From: Desulfobacterales bacterium
Lineage (GTDB): Bacteria; Desulfobacterota; Desulfobacteria; Desulfobacterales; JAAELO01
Length of the DNA: 64,000 bases
Direction: 5' to 3'
Assembly (NCBI GenBank): GCA_024226555.1
Contig: JAAELO010000071.1
Location: 1-64,000, forward strand
Part shown: positions 47,342 to 55,804 of the stretch, in pieces
Position numbering within the stretch: the first letter of the stretch is position 1
Layout: each line of letters starts with the position of its first letter
Program-made: the position numbers and the translations under genes
Notes under the pieces: generated by a model
What the model was told of the DNA's origin: nothing
Databases searched by the model: none
The model's input: the letters and a program-made list of their open reading frames with translations, nothing else

Positions 47342-49303
47342 TTAATAGAAGGCATAAAGCATTCCAATAAGAACAATTAAGAATAACACTGTCATACCGG
47401 CCCCGGCTCTGGCGTAGTCCATTGTTTTGTAACCACCAGGGCGCATGATGAGGGCATTCACCTGGTGTGTTGGAAGAACAAATGTGTTGGAAGCGGCAAT
47501 AGCTACAACCATTGCAGTAATTCTTGGGTCAGCACCGGCTTTTACGGCCATGGACATGCATAATGGAACAAGAAGAACTGTTGCACCAACGTTTGATACT
47601 ACCAGGGTGAAGAAGGAAGTTAGGATTCCTACAACCAGAAGGAAAACTATTGTTGGAACAGATCCAATTGAATTCATAATGGTTGTGGCAATAAATTCAG
47701 CTGCTCCGGTTTTCTGGAAGGCAAGACCTAATGGTATCAAACCACCGAGGAGAAAAACTGTCATCCAGTCCACAGATTCATAGGCTTCATCCACGCTCAG
47801 CACATTGGTTAATATCATTCCAAGTGCACCTGTTAACAGACATACGGAAAGTGATAATTTCATACCAGCAAATCCTATGAGTCCCATAACAGGTTCAAAG
47901 CCCATAACAAGAGCAAGTGCGACTAAAAGCCATGTAACAGCAATTTTGGCTTTGTTGTCACGCATTATTTCACCTTTAACCTCAGTGGTGAAAGCAAATG
48001 TGCTTCTGGTTTTCAGCCAGTGGAATACTCGCCATGGACCGTACATCAATACCGCATCACCAGCTTTAAAACGATGCTCCGACAAGTCTTTAAAATTACA
48101 ATAACCTTCTGTGCATATTGTTATTGGAACTGCATCAAAGGTTTCACTGAAGTGTACTTCACCAAGCTTTTTCCCCACAAGGTCTGAACGGCTGGTAATA
48201 ATGCCTTCCATTAGACCTGAGTTGTTTGGAGAAAGATCTTCTGCAAAAAACTCAACATCGGTTTTCAGAGTATATCCCATCTCTTTAGCCATATTTTCAA
48301 CAATCTCTTTACTGTGAGCTATGACAGCAAAAATATCATTGTTTTCGAGGCGATCTGTGCTTCTTGGTGCAAGTGTTTTTATCTTTTTGTCCAGATGCTT
48401 AATTGCAATGATATTGATATGAAACTTCTCATGAATATTCAATTCTTCAAGTGTTCTTGGATCATTATGATCTTCAGGAACTGTCAGTTCAAATATTCCT
48501 TCTATCATGTCATAGGTATCAACTATTGAATCTGGAACCAGTGAATCATCACTATCATCTGCAGTTTTTGCAGGTAAAACAAATCTACCTAAAATAATGA
48601 AATATATAATGGCACTGGCCACAAGTGCTATACCAATAGGTGTTTGAGTGAAAAGTCCGAGTGGCTCAATCTTTTCAGGCATAAATCCCAGAGTGTTTGC
48701 CTGTTCAATTAAGTCATTGAGCAGAATCGTTGGACTTGCACCAACAAGGGTCATGGTACCACCGATAATAGCGCAGAATCCCATTGGCATCAGAATTCTG
48801 GAAATAGGAATACCTGTTTGCTTTCCGATTCGAATGGCAGCGGGCATGAAAAGTGCGGCAGCTCCAATATTCTGCATAAAACTCGATATAAAAGCAACTG
48901 TTCCTGAAATCAGTGTAACTATTCTGCTTTCAGCTTTGCCTGCAATTTTTAGAATTTTACGGGCCAGTATGTTCATAACACCTGTTTTATCTAATCCGGC
49001 GCCAATAATAATAACTGCAATTATTGATACAACAGCATTACTGGACAGACCGCTAATCGCTTCTTTGGGGGTGACCACTCCTAAAATCGGAAGAATGACC
49101 ATCATGATAATTCCCACCACATCAACCCTTACAAATTCAAAAATAAAAAGGATGATGGCTAAAACCAGCACGCCCATTACAATTCCCATCTGAGCTGTAA
49201 ATGGTACATCTTTAACTTCTGCGAATGAAGCTCCTGGCAGTAATAACAGACAAATACTGATAGTTGCCAGGATGCATAGGAACCGATGCATTCTATTTTT
49301 CAC
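47342..49303 (-). CDS. SLC13-family anion permease with RCK-C domains
   Basis: About 650 residues. The membrane part has two inverted halves (about 35-250 and 430-653) with the PTIL/SPTILLNDLI and FVLPTHQVNALIM substrate-loop signatures of the DASS/SLC13 group. In between (about 265-420) there are two TrkA-C-like regulatory domains. Transports a dicarboxylate, sulfate or related anion with cations. A GTG start at 49301-49303 with AAGGAGGG upstream gives a signal-like N-terminus; the ORF start at 49369 overlaps the preceding gene. Last gene of the signalling operon, ended by the terminator at 47286. Confidence 0.85.
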   Translation of the reverse strand: MKNRMHRFLCILATISICLLLLPGASFAEVKDVPFTAQMGIVMGVLVLAIILFIFEFVRVDVVGIIMMVILPILGVVTPKEAISGLSSNAVVSIIAVIIIGAGLDKTGVMNILARKILKIAGKAESRIVTLISGTVAFISSFMQNIGAAALFMPAAIRIGKQTGIPISRILMPMGFCAIIGGTMTLVGASPTILLNDLIEQANTLGFMPEKIEPLGLFTQTPIGIALVASAIIYFIILGRFVLPAKTADDSDDSLVPDSIVDTYDMIEGIFELTVPEDHNDPRTLEELNIHEKFHINIIAIKHLDKKIKTLAPRSTDRLENNDIFAVIAHSKEIVENMAKEMGYTLKTDVEFFAEDLSPNNSGLMEGIITSRSDLVGKKLGEVHFSETFDAVPITICTEGYCNFKDLSEHRFKAGDAVLMYGPWRVFHWLKTRSTFAFTTEVKGEIMRDNKAKIAVTWLLVALALVMGFEPVMGLIGFAGMKLSLSVCLLTGALGMILTNVLSVDEAYESVDWMTVFLLGGLIPLGLAFQKTGAAEFIATTIMNSIGSVPTIVFLLVVGILTSFFTLVVSNVGATVLLVPLCMSMAVKAGADPRITAMVVAIAASNTFVLPTHQVNALIMRPGGYKTMDYARAGAGMTVLFLIVLIGMLYAFY

Positions 49304-49349
49304 TTTAATTCCCCTCCTTGTCAAAATTATAAATTTGAATAACAACAAT

Positions 49350-50012
49350 TTAATTGTTTTCAGAATCATGTTTATCCAGAAAGAAGAGTAAGCAGATCTT
49401 CCCTTCCTCCTGGGTTATTTTTGCGTCAAGTATTTTCAATACTTCTTCAATCGTATTGCTGTGAAAGTTGCTTTTTGTTTTATTAACTCCTGAAAATTTG
49501 ATACCGAGTCTTTTTGCATCACTGTTAATGCTGATAATTATTTTTTTGTTCTGATCTGCATTGTCAGCAGCGTATAGCAGGCATTCCCCCATGAGTTTTA
49601 AAAAAAGAAAGTGCCTGATATAAATCTCAATGGGTTCCTCTGCAGGTAGAACTTCAGCAGATACCTCTATTTGAGCTAAGGGTCTTTTTAAAAGATTTAA
49701 CACAAGATTTAATAAAATTTCAGGATTTACAGTTTTCTTTTCCTCATCAGTACAATGGGCAAAACGATTCAGACTGCTGATTGTTTCGTGTGAATTCTTT
49801 ACCTGTTCACTGATTTTTTTGCAGATCGATATCCACTTGTCTATGTCTGCGGGGTGTCCCTGCTTTGCCATTAACCCAAGATCTTCCATTAATCCTGCAT
49901 TTTCATTAATGATGCCTATGGTGTTGTTGAGTTCATGGGCAACAGTTGCTGTAACCTTACCAAAAAACTTTAAACTTTCTGTACTAAGATTCCAGTCCGT
50001 ATTCACAATCAT
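49350..50012 (-). CDS. Histidine-kinase-like protein without recognisable ATPase motifs
   Basis: 220 residues. A clear histidine phosphotransfer/dimerisation segment (TVAHELNNTIGIINENAGLM, with His26) is followed by a region at about 100-210 that has the length of a HATPase domain but lacks the N-box, and the G1, F and G2 glycine motifs. Such proteins can act as phosphotransfer partners rather than kinases (similar in principle to ChpT/Spo0B), though this is inference. It overlaps the receiver upstream by four bases (ATGA). Gap of 46 bp to the permease. The H-box copies that of the full kinase at 50377. Confidence 0.6.
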   Translation of the reverse strand: MIVNTDWNLSTESLKFFGKVTATVAHELNNTIGIINENAGLMEDLGLMAKQGHPADIDKWISICKKISEQVKNSHETISSLNRFAHCTDEEKKTVNPEILLNLVLNLLKRPLAQIEVSAEVLPAEEPIEIYIRHFLFLKLMGECLLYAADNADQNKKIIISINSDAKRLGIKFSGVNKTKSNFHSNTIEEVLKILDAKITQEEGKICLLFFLDKHDSENN

Positions 50013-50371
50013 ACCCCTTCCATAAGTTCATTCATCTTTCCGATGAGGTTGTTTATGTCGATTGGTTTAAACAGATAACTATCCTCACCGCCAATTGCGG
50101 AACCTGCTTTATAATTAAAATCAAGTCCCTGACCAGTACAAAAAAGAATATGGATATCAGGGCAAATCTCCCTGATTTTCTCCCCAAGCTCTATGCCACT
50201 AATCCCCGGCATCTTAATATCCAGTACTGCAATATCATAATCATTCTTCTGGACGAGCCTAAGAGCTTCTTCTCCGCTGGTTATCCAGTCTGTTTTAATG
50301 TTTCTGAACGATAATCTCTCTGCTAATGTCGAGATTAGTTCTTTTTCATCGTCCACTAGTAAAACATACAT
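50009..50371 (-). CDS. Single-domain response regulator
   Basis: 120 residues, a CheY-like receiver: LLVDDEKE acidic pocket, phospho-acceptor Asp in VLDIKMPG, Lys in LFKPID. No output domain. It starts 5 bp after the histidine kinase and overlaps the HK-like gene by four bases, so it belongs to the same operon and may pass phosphate between them. Confidence 0.9.
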   Translation of the reverse strand: MYVLLVDDEKELISTLAERLSFRNIKTDWITSGEEALRLVQKNDYDIAVLDIKMPGISGIELGEKIREICPDIHILFCTGQGLDFNYKAGSAIGGEDSYLFKPIDINNLIGKMNELMEGV

Positions 50372-50376
50372 ATTTT

Positions 50377-52134
50377 TTATTCCTCTTCATCTATCTGATA
50401 TGGAAGTGTTATTATAAAGGTTGTTCCAACTCCGGCATCACTATCAAATTCAAGAGTGCCATGCAGATCACGGATTAAACCGTAGGTTAAGGAAAGGCCT
50501 AAGCCTGTTCCTCCAATTTCACTTTTTGTAGTAAAAAATGGTTCAAAGATCTTTTTCTGATGTATTGTGGAGATACCACAACCATCATCCTGAACATGAA
50601 GTTCAATACTGTCTTCCCGGGCATTGTCTTTGATGCGGATGGTTAATGTACCTTTTTCATCCATGGCTGCAATGGCATTGTTCATGAGGTTAATAAGAAT
50701 CTGCTGAAGCTTCCCGTTATCTGTAACTATCTCGGGTAAGTATGGATGAATATGCACATCAATATTAATTGATTTATATTCCGCTTCTTTATGAATAAAG
50801 CCAAGGACTTGCTGAATTGTATCTTTCACATTAATATTCTGTACTGAACTATCAGTTTCTCTTGCAAATCCAAGTAGTCTGTGGGTAATAGTTCCTGCCC
50901 TCTCAACAGCTGAGACAATAGAACCAACAGTGGATATCAGTCTTTCGTCATCTTTATATTCATCAAGAAAAGTAAAAAGATCTTGCAGGAGTCCTGCCTT
51001 CTCATTGATAATTGCAAGTGGATTATTTATTTCATGTGCAACACCGGCGGCTAACTGGCCAATTGAAGCCATTTTGCTACTACGGGAAGCTTTTGTCAGG
51101 TATACCTGTCTGAGTTTATCTGCACGATATAATACATTTACAACCCAGGTTACAAGAATAAGTACAGCTATTAAAACAAACAAAGCGGAAAGGGATACCA
51201 TGATCAGAATATGGGACCTGATACGTTCCATGAACACTTCATAATTATGATTTGATAATAGAATCCCAAGTTTCATATCTGTATTTCCAATTGCACTGAT
51301 CCCGGAAAACAGGAATTGTCCTCCTTTCAGGTTTTTATCTGGATTTGGTAATACTTCAGATAAAGGAAGTTTGGTTGATTTATGAAAAGAGGTACTAAAA
51401 CCAGGTTTTCCGAAATAGGCCGATGATGTCATAAGAATACCGTTTTTATCCATGATGTAGATATCTACGATATCCTTTAGTTTCAGTTTTTTCAGAAACA
51501 GATCTGTTGAGATATTATTGATGATTCCTGCAAGGAAAAAAACTTCCCCATTATTTTGTTTAAGTTTAAGACCTGCAACAAGATGGGGTTCCCCTGATTT
51601 TGTAACTATCACATTTATAAAATAATCTTTTTTCCAATCAATTTCTGTAAGATTTATTTGCCAGCATTTTGAGAGAAATTCATCATCATCACAGCATGAA
51701 ACAAGGCATCCTTTTTTTCCAATGACATTCAGGCTTGAGAAATTTACATTGGTTTTCTTTATGTTTTTAAGAACACTATTCAGAAATCCCTTACTTTTAA
51801 ATTGATCAGCAGGAAATTGAGAACTTATGATTCTGAGTGTGGAAACATACTGATCCAGAAATATTTCCACATCAACAGCCCCGCCTCTTGATAAAACAGC
51901 TGTTTCTAAAAGTAGGTCTGTGATAGTTTCTGTTTTATTGTTTTCATAGAAAAAAAAGGTTGATATCGCAAGTGGTATCAACGTTAATCCAAAAATTGCC
52001 TGAATCAAAAGAATCCATTTGTTACGGAAAATATATTGTTGGCCTTTTTCACCAGCAACACGCTCCTGATGATGCCAGAATTCAGGTACTTTATTTTTCA
52101 GGAACTTCATTTTATTTTTTTCAGATTTTGACAT
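50377..52134 (-). CDS. Membrane sensor histidine kinase with periplasmic sensor
   Basis: 585 residues. The first membrane segment (about 42-64) and the second (about 310-335) flank a periplasmic sensor of about 240 residues, with no family I can name safely (Cache-like layout). Cytoplasmic part: H box GVAHEINNPLAII with His367, N box LINLMNNAIAAMDE, G1 DDGCGIS, F-box FEPFFTTK and G2 GGTGLGLSL, all intact. The ligand is unknown; its neighbourhood of anion permeases suggests an extracytoplasmic anion or small molecule. The start overlaps the stop of the upstream hybrid by one base (TAATG). Confidence 0.9.
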   Translation of the reverse strand: MSKSEKNKMKFLKNKVPEFWHHQERVAGEKGQQYIFRNKWILLIQAIFGLTLIPLAISTFFFYENNKTETITDLLLETAVLSRGGAVDVEIFLDQYVSTLRIISSQFPADQFKSKGFLNSVLKNIKKTNVNFSSLNVIGKKGCLVSCCDDDEFLSKCWQINLTEIDWKKDYFINVIVTKSGEPHLVAGLKLKQNNGEVFFLAGIINNISTDLFLKKLKLKDIVDIYIMDKNGILMTSSAYFGKPGFSTSFHKSTKLPLSEVLPNPDKNLKGGQFLFSGISAIGNTDMKLGILLSNHNYEVFMERIRSHILIMVSLSALFVLIAVLILVTWVVNVLYRADKLRQVYLTKASRSSKMASIGQLAAGVAHEINNPLAIINEKAGLLQDLFTFLDEYKDDERLISTVGSIVSAVERAGTITHRLLGFARETDSSVQNINVKDTIQQVLGFIHKEAEYKSINIDVHIHPYLPEIVTDNGKLQQILINLMNNAIAAMDEKGTLTIRIKDNAREDSIELHVQDDGCGISTIHQKKIFEPFFTTKSEIGGTGLGLSLTYGLIRDLHGTLEFDSDAGVGTTFIITLPYQIDEEE

Positions 52135-53357
52135 TAATTACTCGATTCCATTGCTTTTTCGTTGGCCTTTTTAATAACATTACTAAGTTCTGTGATATTT
52201 AATGGTTTATGGAGGTAGTCAAAAGCCCCAAGTTCCAGGCACTGGTTTTTATCCTCTTCGGAACCATGTCCGGTTAGTATGATAACTTCAATTGACGGAT
52301 GGGTTTCTTTAACTTTTCTTAATATATCAATACCACTCTCTCCTGGCATTTTCATATCAAGAACCATAACATGTGGGTCATCCTGTTCGATTAAATTTAG
52401 AGCTGATCTTCCATCATGGACAACAGCAGAACCCATATTTCTAAGGGTTAAACGTTCAGAAAGTGTTTTTACAAAATCCTGCTCATCATCCACAAGAAGA
52501 ACTTTTGAGGGTTGGTTTTTATCATATTTTCTATAAACCTGATGTTCAGACAAGTCACCGTCAACACCAATTTTAATACCTCTGACACCATCAACTAATT
52601 CAACAATTGACCATAACTCTTTCTTTAGTTTATTGAGCTGGGATGAATCTTTATTAATTGCAATCCTGATTTTCTCATCTGTTGAATATACGGTAACATC
52701 ATGTCCTTTTTTAGCCAGTGCCACCTCAACCCTTGCAAGAAGGCTAAAATCCTTTATTGCCTGTGTTGATCTCTCGGTTGGCTGAAAGATATCTTCATTC
52801 AGGTTTTCTGTAATCAGATCACATGCTTCTTTAACCGATTCTGTATTCATAGGTATGATAAGATCATAATCAGTTGGATTAAAAGCTTCATTTATTCCGC
52901 AATATTTTGCCATCCACTTTGCTAACTCAATATCAAGTTTACGTATGTATTGTTCCGGATCTTTTGCAGTTCCTCCATTTTTAAGAAATGTTGCGATACG
53001 AAAGGGCATATCAGCGATCAACCCAATACGAAAAAAGTGTGTGATCTCTCTTGGGATAAGTTGTGTAGGATACCCTGAGAGAATAAGATCTCTTCCGGCA
53101 GATGCCATAAGCATTTTTGAAATGACTAACTTGATATATGCCAGAGCATATTTTTTTTCATGTGTAAATTTTTCAAAAACTGATGTTTTAAGCATAAGTG
53201 CTTTTCGCACCTTCGACTCATTCATACCTGAGAGTATTGAAGCTTCATTTACAATTTGATCTGTGGATGTATGGCGGAAATTTGTTCTTCTATATAGCTC
53301 ATCTATTAATTGATCTTCCTTACAGTATCCAGCACTGAATGCCTTTATAATTGCCAT
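52134..53357 (-). CDS. Hybrid regulator 2: cytidylate-kinase-like head plus receiver
   Basis: 407 residues. Residues about 1-180 resemble the cytidylate-kinase-like family (PF13189-type: N-terminal loop region, FTHEKKYALAYIKLVISKML, and DYDLIIPMNTES), but the Walker A loop is replaced by SAGYCKED, so ATP binding is doubtful. Residues about 200-270 are a BON-like or small alpha/beta segment (TVYSTDEKIRIAINK). Residues 282-400 are a receiver with VDDEQDF, Asp in VLDMKMPG, and Lys in YLHKPL. The head may sense or bind a ligand. It forms a tandem pair with the gene at 53400, 42 bp apart, and is directly followed by the histidine kinase. Confidence 0.75.
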   Translation of the reverse strand: MAIIKAFSAGYCKEDQLIDELYRRTNFRHTSTDQIVNEASILSGMNESKVRKALMLKTSVFEKFTHEKKYALAYIKLVISKMLMASAGRDLILSGYPTQLIPREITHFFRIGLIADMPFRIATFLKNGGTAKDPEQYIRKLDIELAKWMAKYCGINEAFNPTDYDLIIPMNTESVKEACDLITENLNEDIFQPTERSTQAIKDFSLLARVEVALAKKGHDVTVYSTDEKIRIAINKDSSQLNKLKKELWSIVELVDGVRGIKIGVDGDLSEHQVYRKYDKNQPSKVLLVDDEQDFVKTLSERLTLRNMGSAVVHDGRSALNLIEQDDPHVMVLDMKMPGESGIDILRKVKETHPSIEVIILTGHGSEEDKNQCLELGAFDYLHKPLNITELSNVIKKANEKAMESSN

Positions 53358-53399
53358 TTTGTTAATCTCCCTGTAGAAAATTATATTGAAATCTTATAA

Positions 53400-54605
53400 C
53401 TAATTTTTTGCGTTAATTTTTTCATAAGCTTCTTTCATAGTGCTTGTTAAAAGGTCAATGTCAGCAGGTTTTTGGAGGTACGCAAAGGCCCCAAGCTCCA
53501 TACATGTTTTTTTGTCTTCCTCTGATCCGTGTCCGGTTAGGATTATAACTTCGATGTATGGTTTTGTTTCCTTTATTTTCTTTAATACTTCAAATCCATC
53601 TACTCCTGGCATTTTCAGATCCAAAAGCATAACTTCAGTATCTTCTTTTTCAGTCATCTCCAAAGCCTGCTGCCCGTCATAAGCAATTTCACTGGGGAAT
53701 TCTCTAAGTTTCAATCTCTCAGAAAGTGTTTGAACAAACTCTTTTTCATCATCAACAAGTAAGAGCCTTAATGGTTTTTCAACATCAAGTCTTCGCACAA
53801 CAGTGGTAGAATAATAATTTTTTCCAAGTTTGGTCTCTACTGACTTAACATCAGGAACTTCTTTTGCAAGAGAGGTTATTTTCTGTTTGAATTTTGAAAG
53901 CATTATTACACTTTTATCAATCGTAACGATTACATTGCCTTCATCAGACTCAACTTCAAGTTTACTTCCAGCTTTTGAAAGAGCTAAGGCAACCTTAGAA
54001 GATAGCTGGAAATTAACCATCTCTTTTTTGATAAAATTATCTACTTTGAATTTTTCAGAATGTTTATTTATCAGATCTACAGATTCATTTACATCAAGTT
54101 TATCTGTTGGAATAACAATATCGTAAAGTTTTTCATCAAATGCACCCTTACCAGTAATTTCTTTTGTTAGTAAAACAGAGTGTTTATCAAAATTGTTAAT
54201 TGCTTTTAGTGTTTCTTCTCTTGCGTTTCCATGGAGATCCATTCCTGTTTTTATACGGTTCTCTTTATCTGTTATGATAAGAATACGGATAATATGTGAG
54301 AAACTCTTAGGAATAAGGTGTCCAAGAACTCCATGTAAAAGACATTTTTCACTTTTTAAAGATTCAGAAATGGTTTGCCTTAAACAGGCAAGACATTTTT
54401 CCTTTTCATGGGTAAAATCATTGAATGCAATCTTTTTGTTCTGGAGTACCTTTTGAATGGTAGATAGCTTTAAATTGTAATTTTCAGCTGTCCGCTCCAT
54501 AATCTCTTTATCAGTTATGAGATTATATCCGGCCTCTGTTTCAAGTTGTGAGATTATTTTTTGTGCATTTGAATACAATCCGTTTGAAATTGTTAAAACT
54601 GGCAT
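53400..54605 (-). CDS. Hybrid regulator 1: cytidylate-kinase-like head plus receiver
   Basis: About 401 residues from ATG 54603-54605 (GAGG 5 bases upstream; a GTG 6 bases earlier is also open). Same three-part layout as the following gene: a kinase-like head (about 1-180) with a degenerate loop (ISNGLYSNAQKI) and FTHEKEKCLACLRQTI, a middle domain, and a receiver (about 275-395) with VDDEKEF, Asp in LLDLKMPG and Lys in YLQKPA. The paralogues are similar mainly in the receiver (TGHGSEED is shared). A sigma-54-like promoter lies 55 bp upstream (54660-54675), making this the first gene of its operon. Confidence 0.75.
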   Translation of the reverse strand: MPVLTISNGLYSNAQKIISQLETEAGYNLITDKEIMERTAENYNLKLSTIQKVLQNKKIAFNDFTHEKEKCLACLRQTISESLKSEKCLLHGVLGHLIPKSFSHIIRILIITDKENRIKTGMDLHGNAREETLKAINNFDKHSVLLTKEITGKGAFDEKLYDIVIPTDKLDVNESVDLINKHSEKFKVDNFIKKEMVNFQLSSKVALALSKAGSKLEVESDEGNVIVTIDKSVIMLSKFKQKITSLAKEVPDVKSVETKLGKNYYSTTVVRRLDVEKPLRLLLVDDEKEFVQTLSERLKLREFPSEIAYDGQQALEMTEKEDTEVMLLDLKMPGVDGFEVLKKIKETKPYIEVIILTGHGSEEDKKTCMELGAFAYLQKPADIDLLTSTMKEAYEKINAKN

Positions 54606-54659
54606 ATTCACCTCATCTATTTTGGGTTGTAATTATTGCTACTGACGTAAACAGTTATG

Positions 54660-54675
54660 AGCAATATCCATACCA
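54660..54675 (-). promoter_or_regulatory. Sigma-54 (-24/-12) promoter of the hybrid-regulator operon
   Basis: On the minus strand the sequence TGGTATGGATATTGCT matches the sigma-54 consensus TGGYAYRN4TTGCW at every specified position, with T as the permitted Y at base 4. The spacing gives a start site near 54648, about 43 bases before the gene at 54605. A sigma-54 activator is encoded 1.2 kb upstream. It is unusually strong for a site read by eye. Confidence 0.75.
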
Positions 54676-54823
54676 TAAAAAAACAGATGAAATATTAAGG
54701 GGTTATGATTTGTTGAATTTTAAAGGGTACAATGTGAAACAATATGAAACGCACAAAAAGACACGTTATGGAACATTATGAGATATTATATGGTTCTAAT
54801 GATAATTAATTTAGAATTTACTG

Positions 54824-55195
54824 CTACTGCTTTAGGACTGTTGATATTCTGTCAATTAAATCTTTAATATCAAGAGGTTTCATGAGGTAGTCAGCAGCTC
54901 CAAGTCGCATTCCTTCCATTCCGGCTTTTGTGGAACCATGACCTGTTAGAAGTATCACAGGAAGGTTTGGTTGAGTGTTTTTTATAAGTTTAAGAGTCTC
55001 AATCCCATTTAAACCATGCATCATCAGGTCGAGAATAACAATGTCAAACGACTCATTGTCCAGAAGATCAATCCCGCTTTGCCCGTCGTTTACAGCATGA
55101 GCTTTGTATCCTCTGAATTCAAGTCTTTGAGCAAGAGTACTGACAAACTCTTCCTCGTCATCAATCAATAAAATTTTTATGTTGTTATCAGACAT
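54824..55195 (-). CDS. Single-domain response regulator
   Basis: 123-residue receiver with LLIDDEEE, Asp in VILDLMMHGLNG (MPG replaced by MHG) and Lys in LMKPLD. Starts 8 bp inside the end of the NifX-like gene, so translation is coupled, with AAGGA upstream. No output domain. A gap of about 220 bp, carrying the sigma-54 promoter, separates it from the hybrid regulators. Confidence 0.9.
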   Translation of the reverse strand: MSDNNIKILLIDDEEEFVSTLAQRLEFRGYKAHAVNDGQSGIDLLDNESFDIVILDLMMHGLNGIETLKLIKNTQPNLPVILLTGHGSTKAGMEGMRLGAADYLMKPLDIKDLIDRISTVLKQ

Positions 55196-55547
55196 TTTTT
55201 CCTTCTATAACCCTTTCACTGAGCAAGTCACAATTTTTCAAGGAATCGTTAAGATATCTTTCAAATGCTACATCACATTTTCCAGAAACATTGTCAAATA
55301 TTGACAGTTTTTTCCATTTTAAAAATTGATAATACTCATCTTCGATAGCACCGCAGATCAGAACACTAATATTTTCAGCAAGTATTCTGTGACAGAGATC
55401 TTCAGGAGAGGATCTGGGTAAAACAACATTTTTTTTCTCTTCAATAGTGTTTTTTCCTGAAATGATTGCAATCATAACTTCGGTTGCAAGATCGAAGCGG
55501 GGTGCTACTTCATCATCGCAAAGTGGTATAATAATTCTCTTAATCAT
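55188..55547 (-). CDS. NifX/NifB-type dinitrogenase cofactor-like protein
   Basis: 119 residues from ATG 55545-55547, starting MIKRIIIPLCDDEVAPRFDL. The APRFD segment and the alternating strand-helix layout fit the Nitro_FeMo-Co domain family (PF02579), found in NifX and NafY-like proteins but also in many uncharacterised redox or iron-related proteins. No nif genes are present. The open frame extends upstream to 55658 but has no sensible start there. Only a weak SD is visible. Followed by the receiver gene with an 8-bp overlap. A metal/redox sensing role in the signalling block is conceivable. Confidence 0.65.
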   Translation of the reverse strand: MIKRIIIPLCDDEVAPRFDLATEVMIAIISGKNTIEEKKNVVLPRSSPEDLCHRILAENISVLICGAIEDEYYQFLKWKKLSIFDNVSGKCDVAFERYLNDSLKNCDLLSERVIEGKNV

Positions 55548-55583
55548 AATATTACAACAGTATATATGAAAAAAAATATTTAT

Positions 55584-55778
55584 GGAATCTCTAATAATTA
55601 GAATTTTTATTGAAAGACTACGTTTATAAAAGCTTTCAGTTTTATAAAATCTCTGCATGAGAAAAAATAACGAGTGATTTTACAACAGTTCTTTTTTTGT
55701 AATATACTCCGTTGTTTTGTTTTTATTTCTCATAAAACAACTTAAGTATTTCGGTCAAAAGGCAATTATTAAAGATTC
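55584..55778 (+). mobile_element. MITE copy 3, degenerate and longer
   Basis: The left part GGAATCTCTAATAATTAG, the middle (AATAACGAGTGATTTTACAA) and the right end (GTATTTCGGTCAAAAGGCAA...TTATTAAAGATTC) match the other copies in order, but internal additions (about 60 bp) and altered ends make it 195 bp. No target duplication is visible. It lies between the sigma-54 activator's stop and the NifX-like gene. Confidence 0.65.
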
Positions 55779-55804
55779 AGTTAAAAAACTCTTTATTAAT
55801 AGAC

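Noticed and set aside
54548-54781. 77-codon plus-strand frame over the sigma-54 promoter
   Set aside because: It overlaps the start of the hybrid-regulator gene, lacks an SD and contains no motif.
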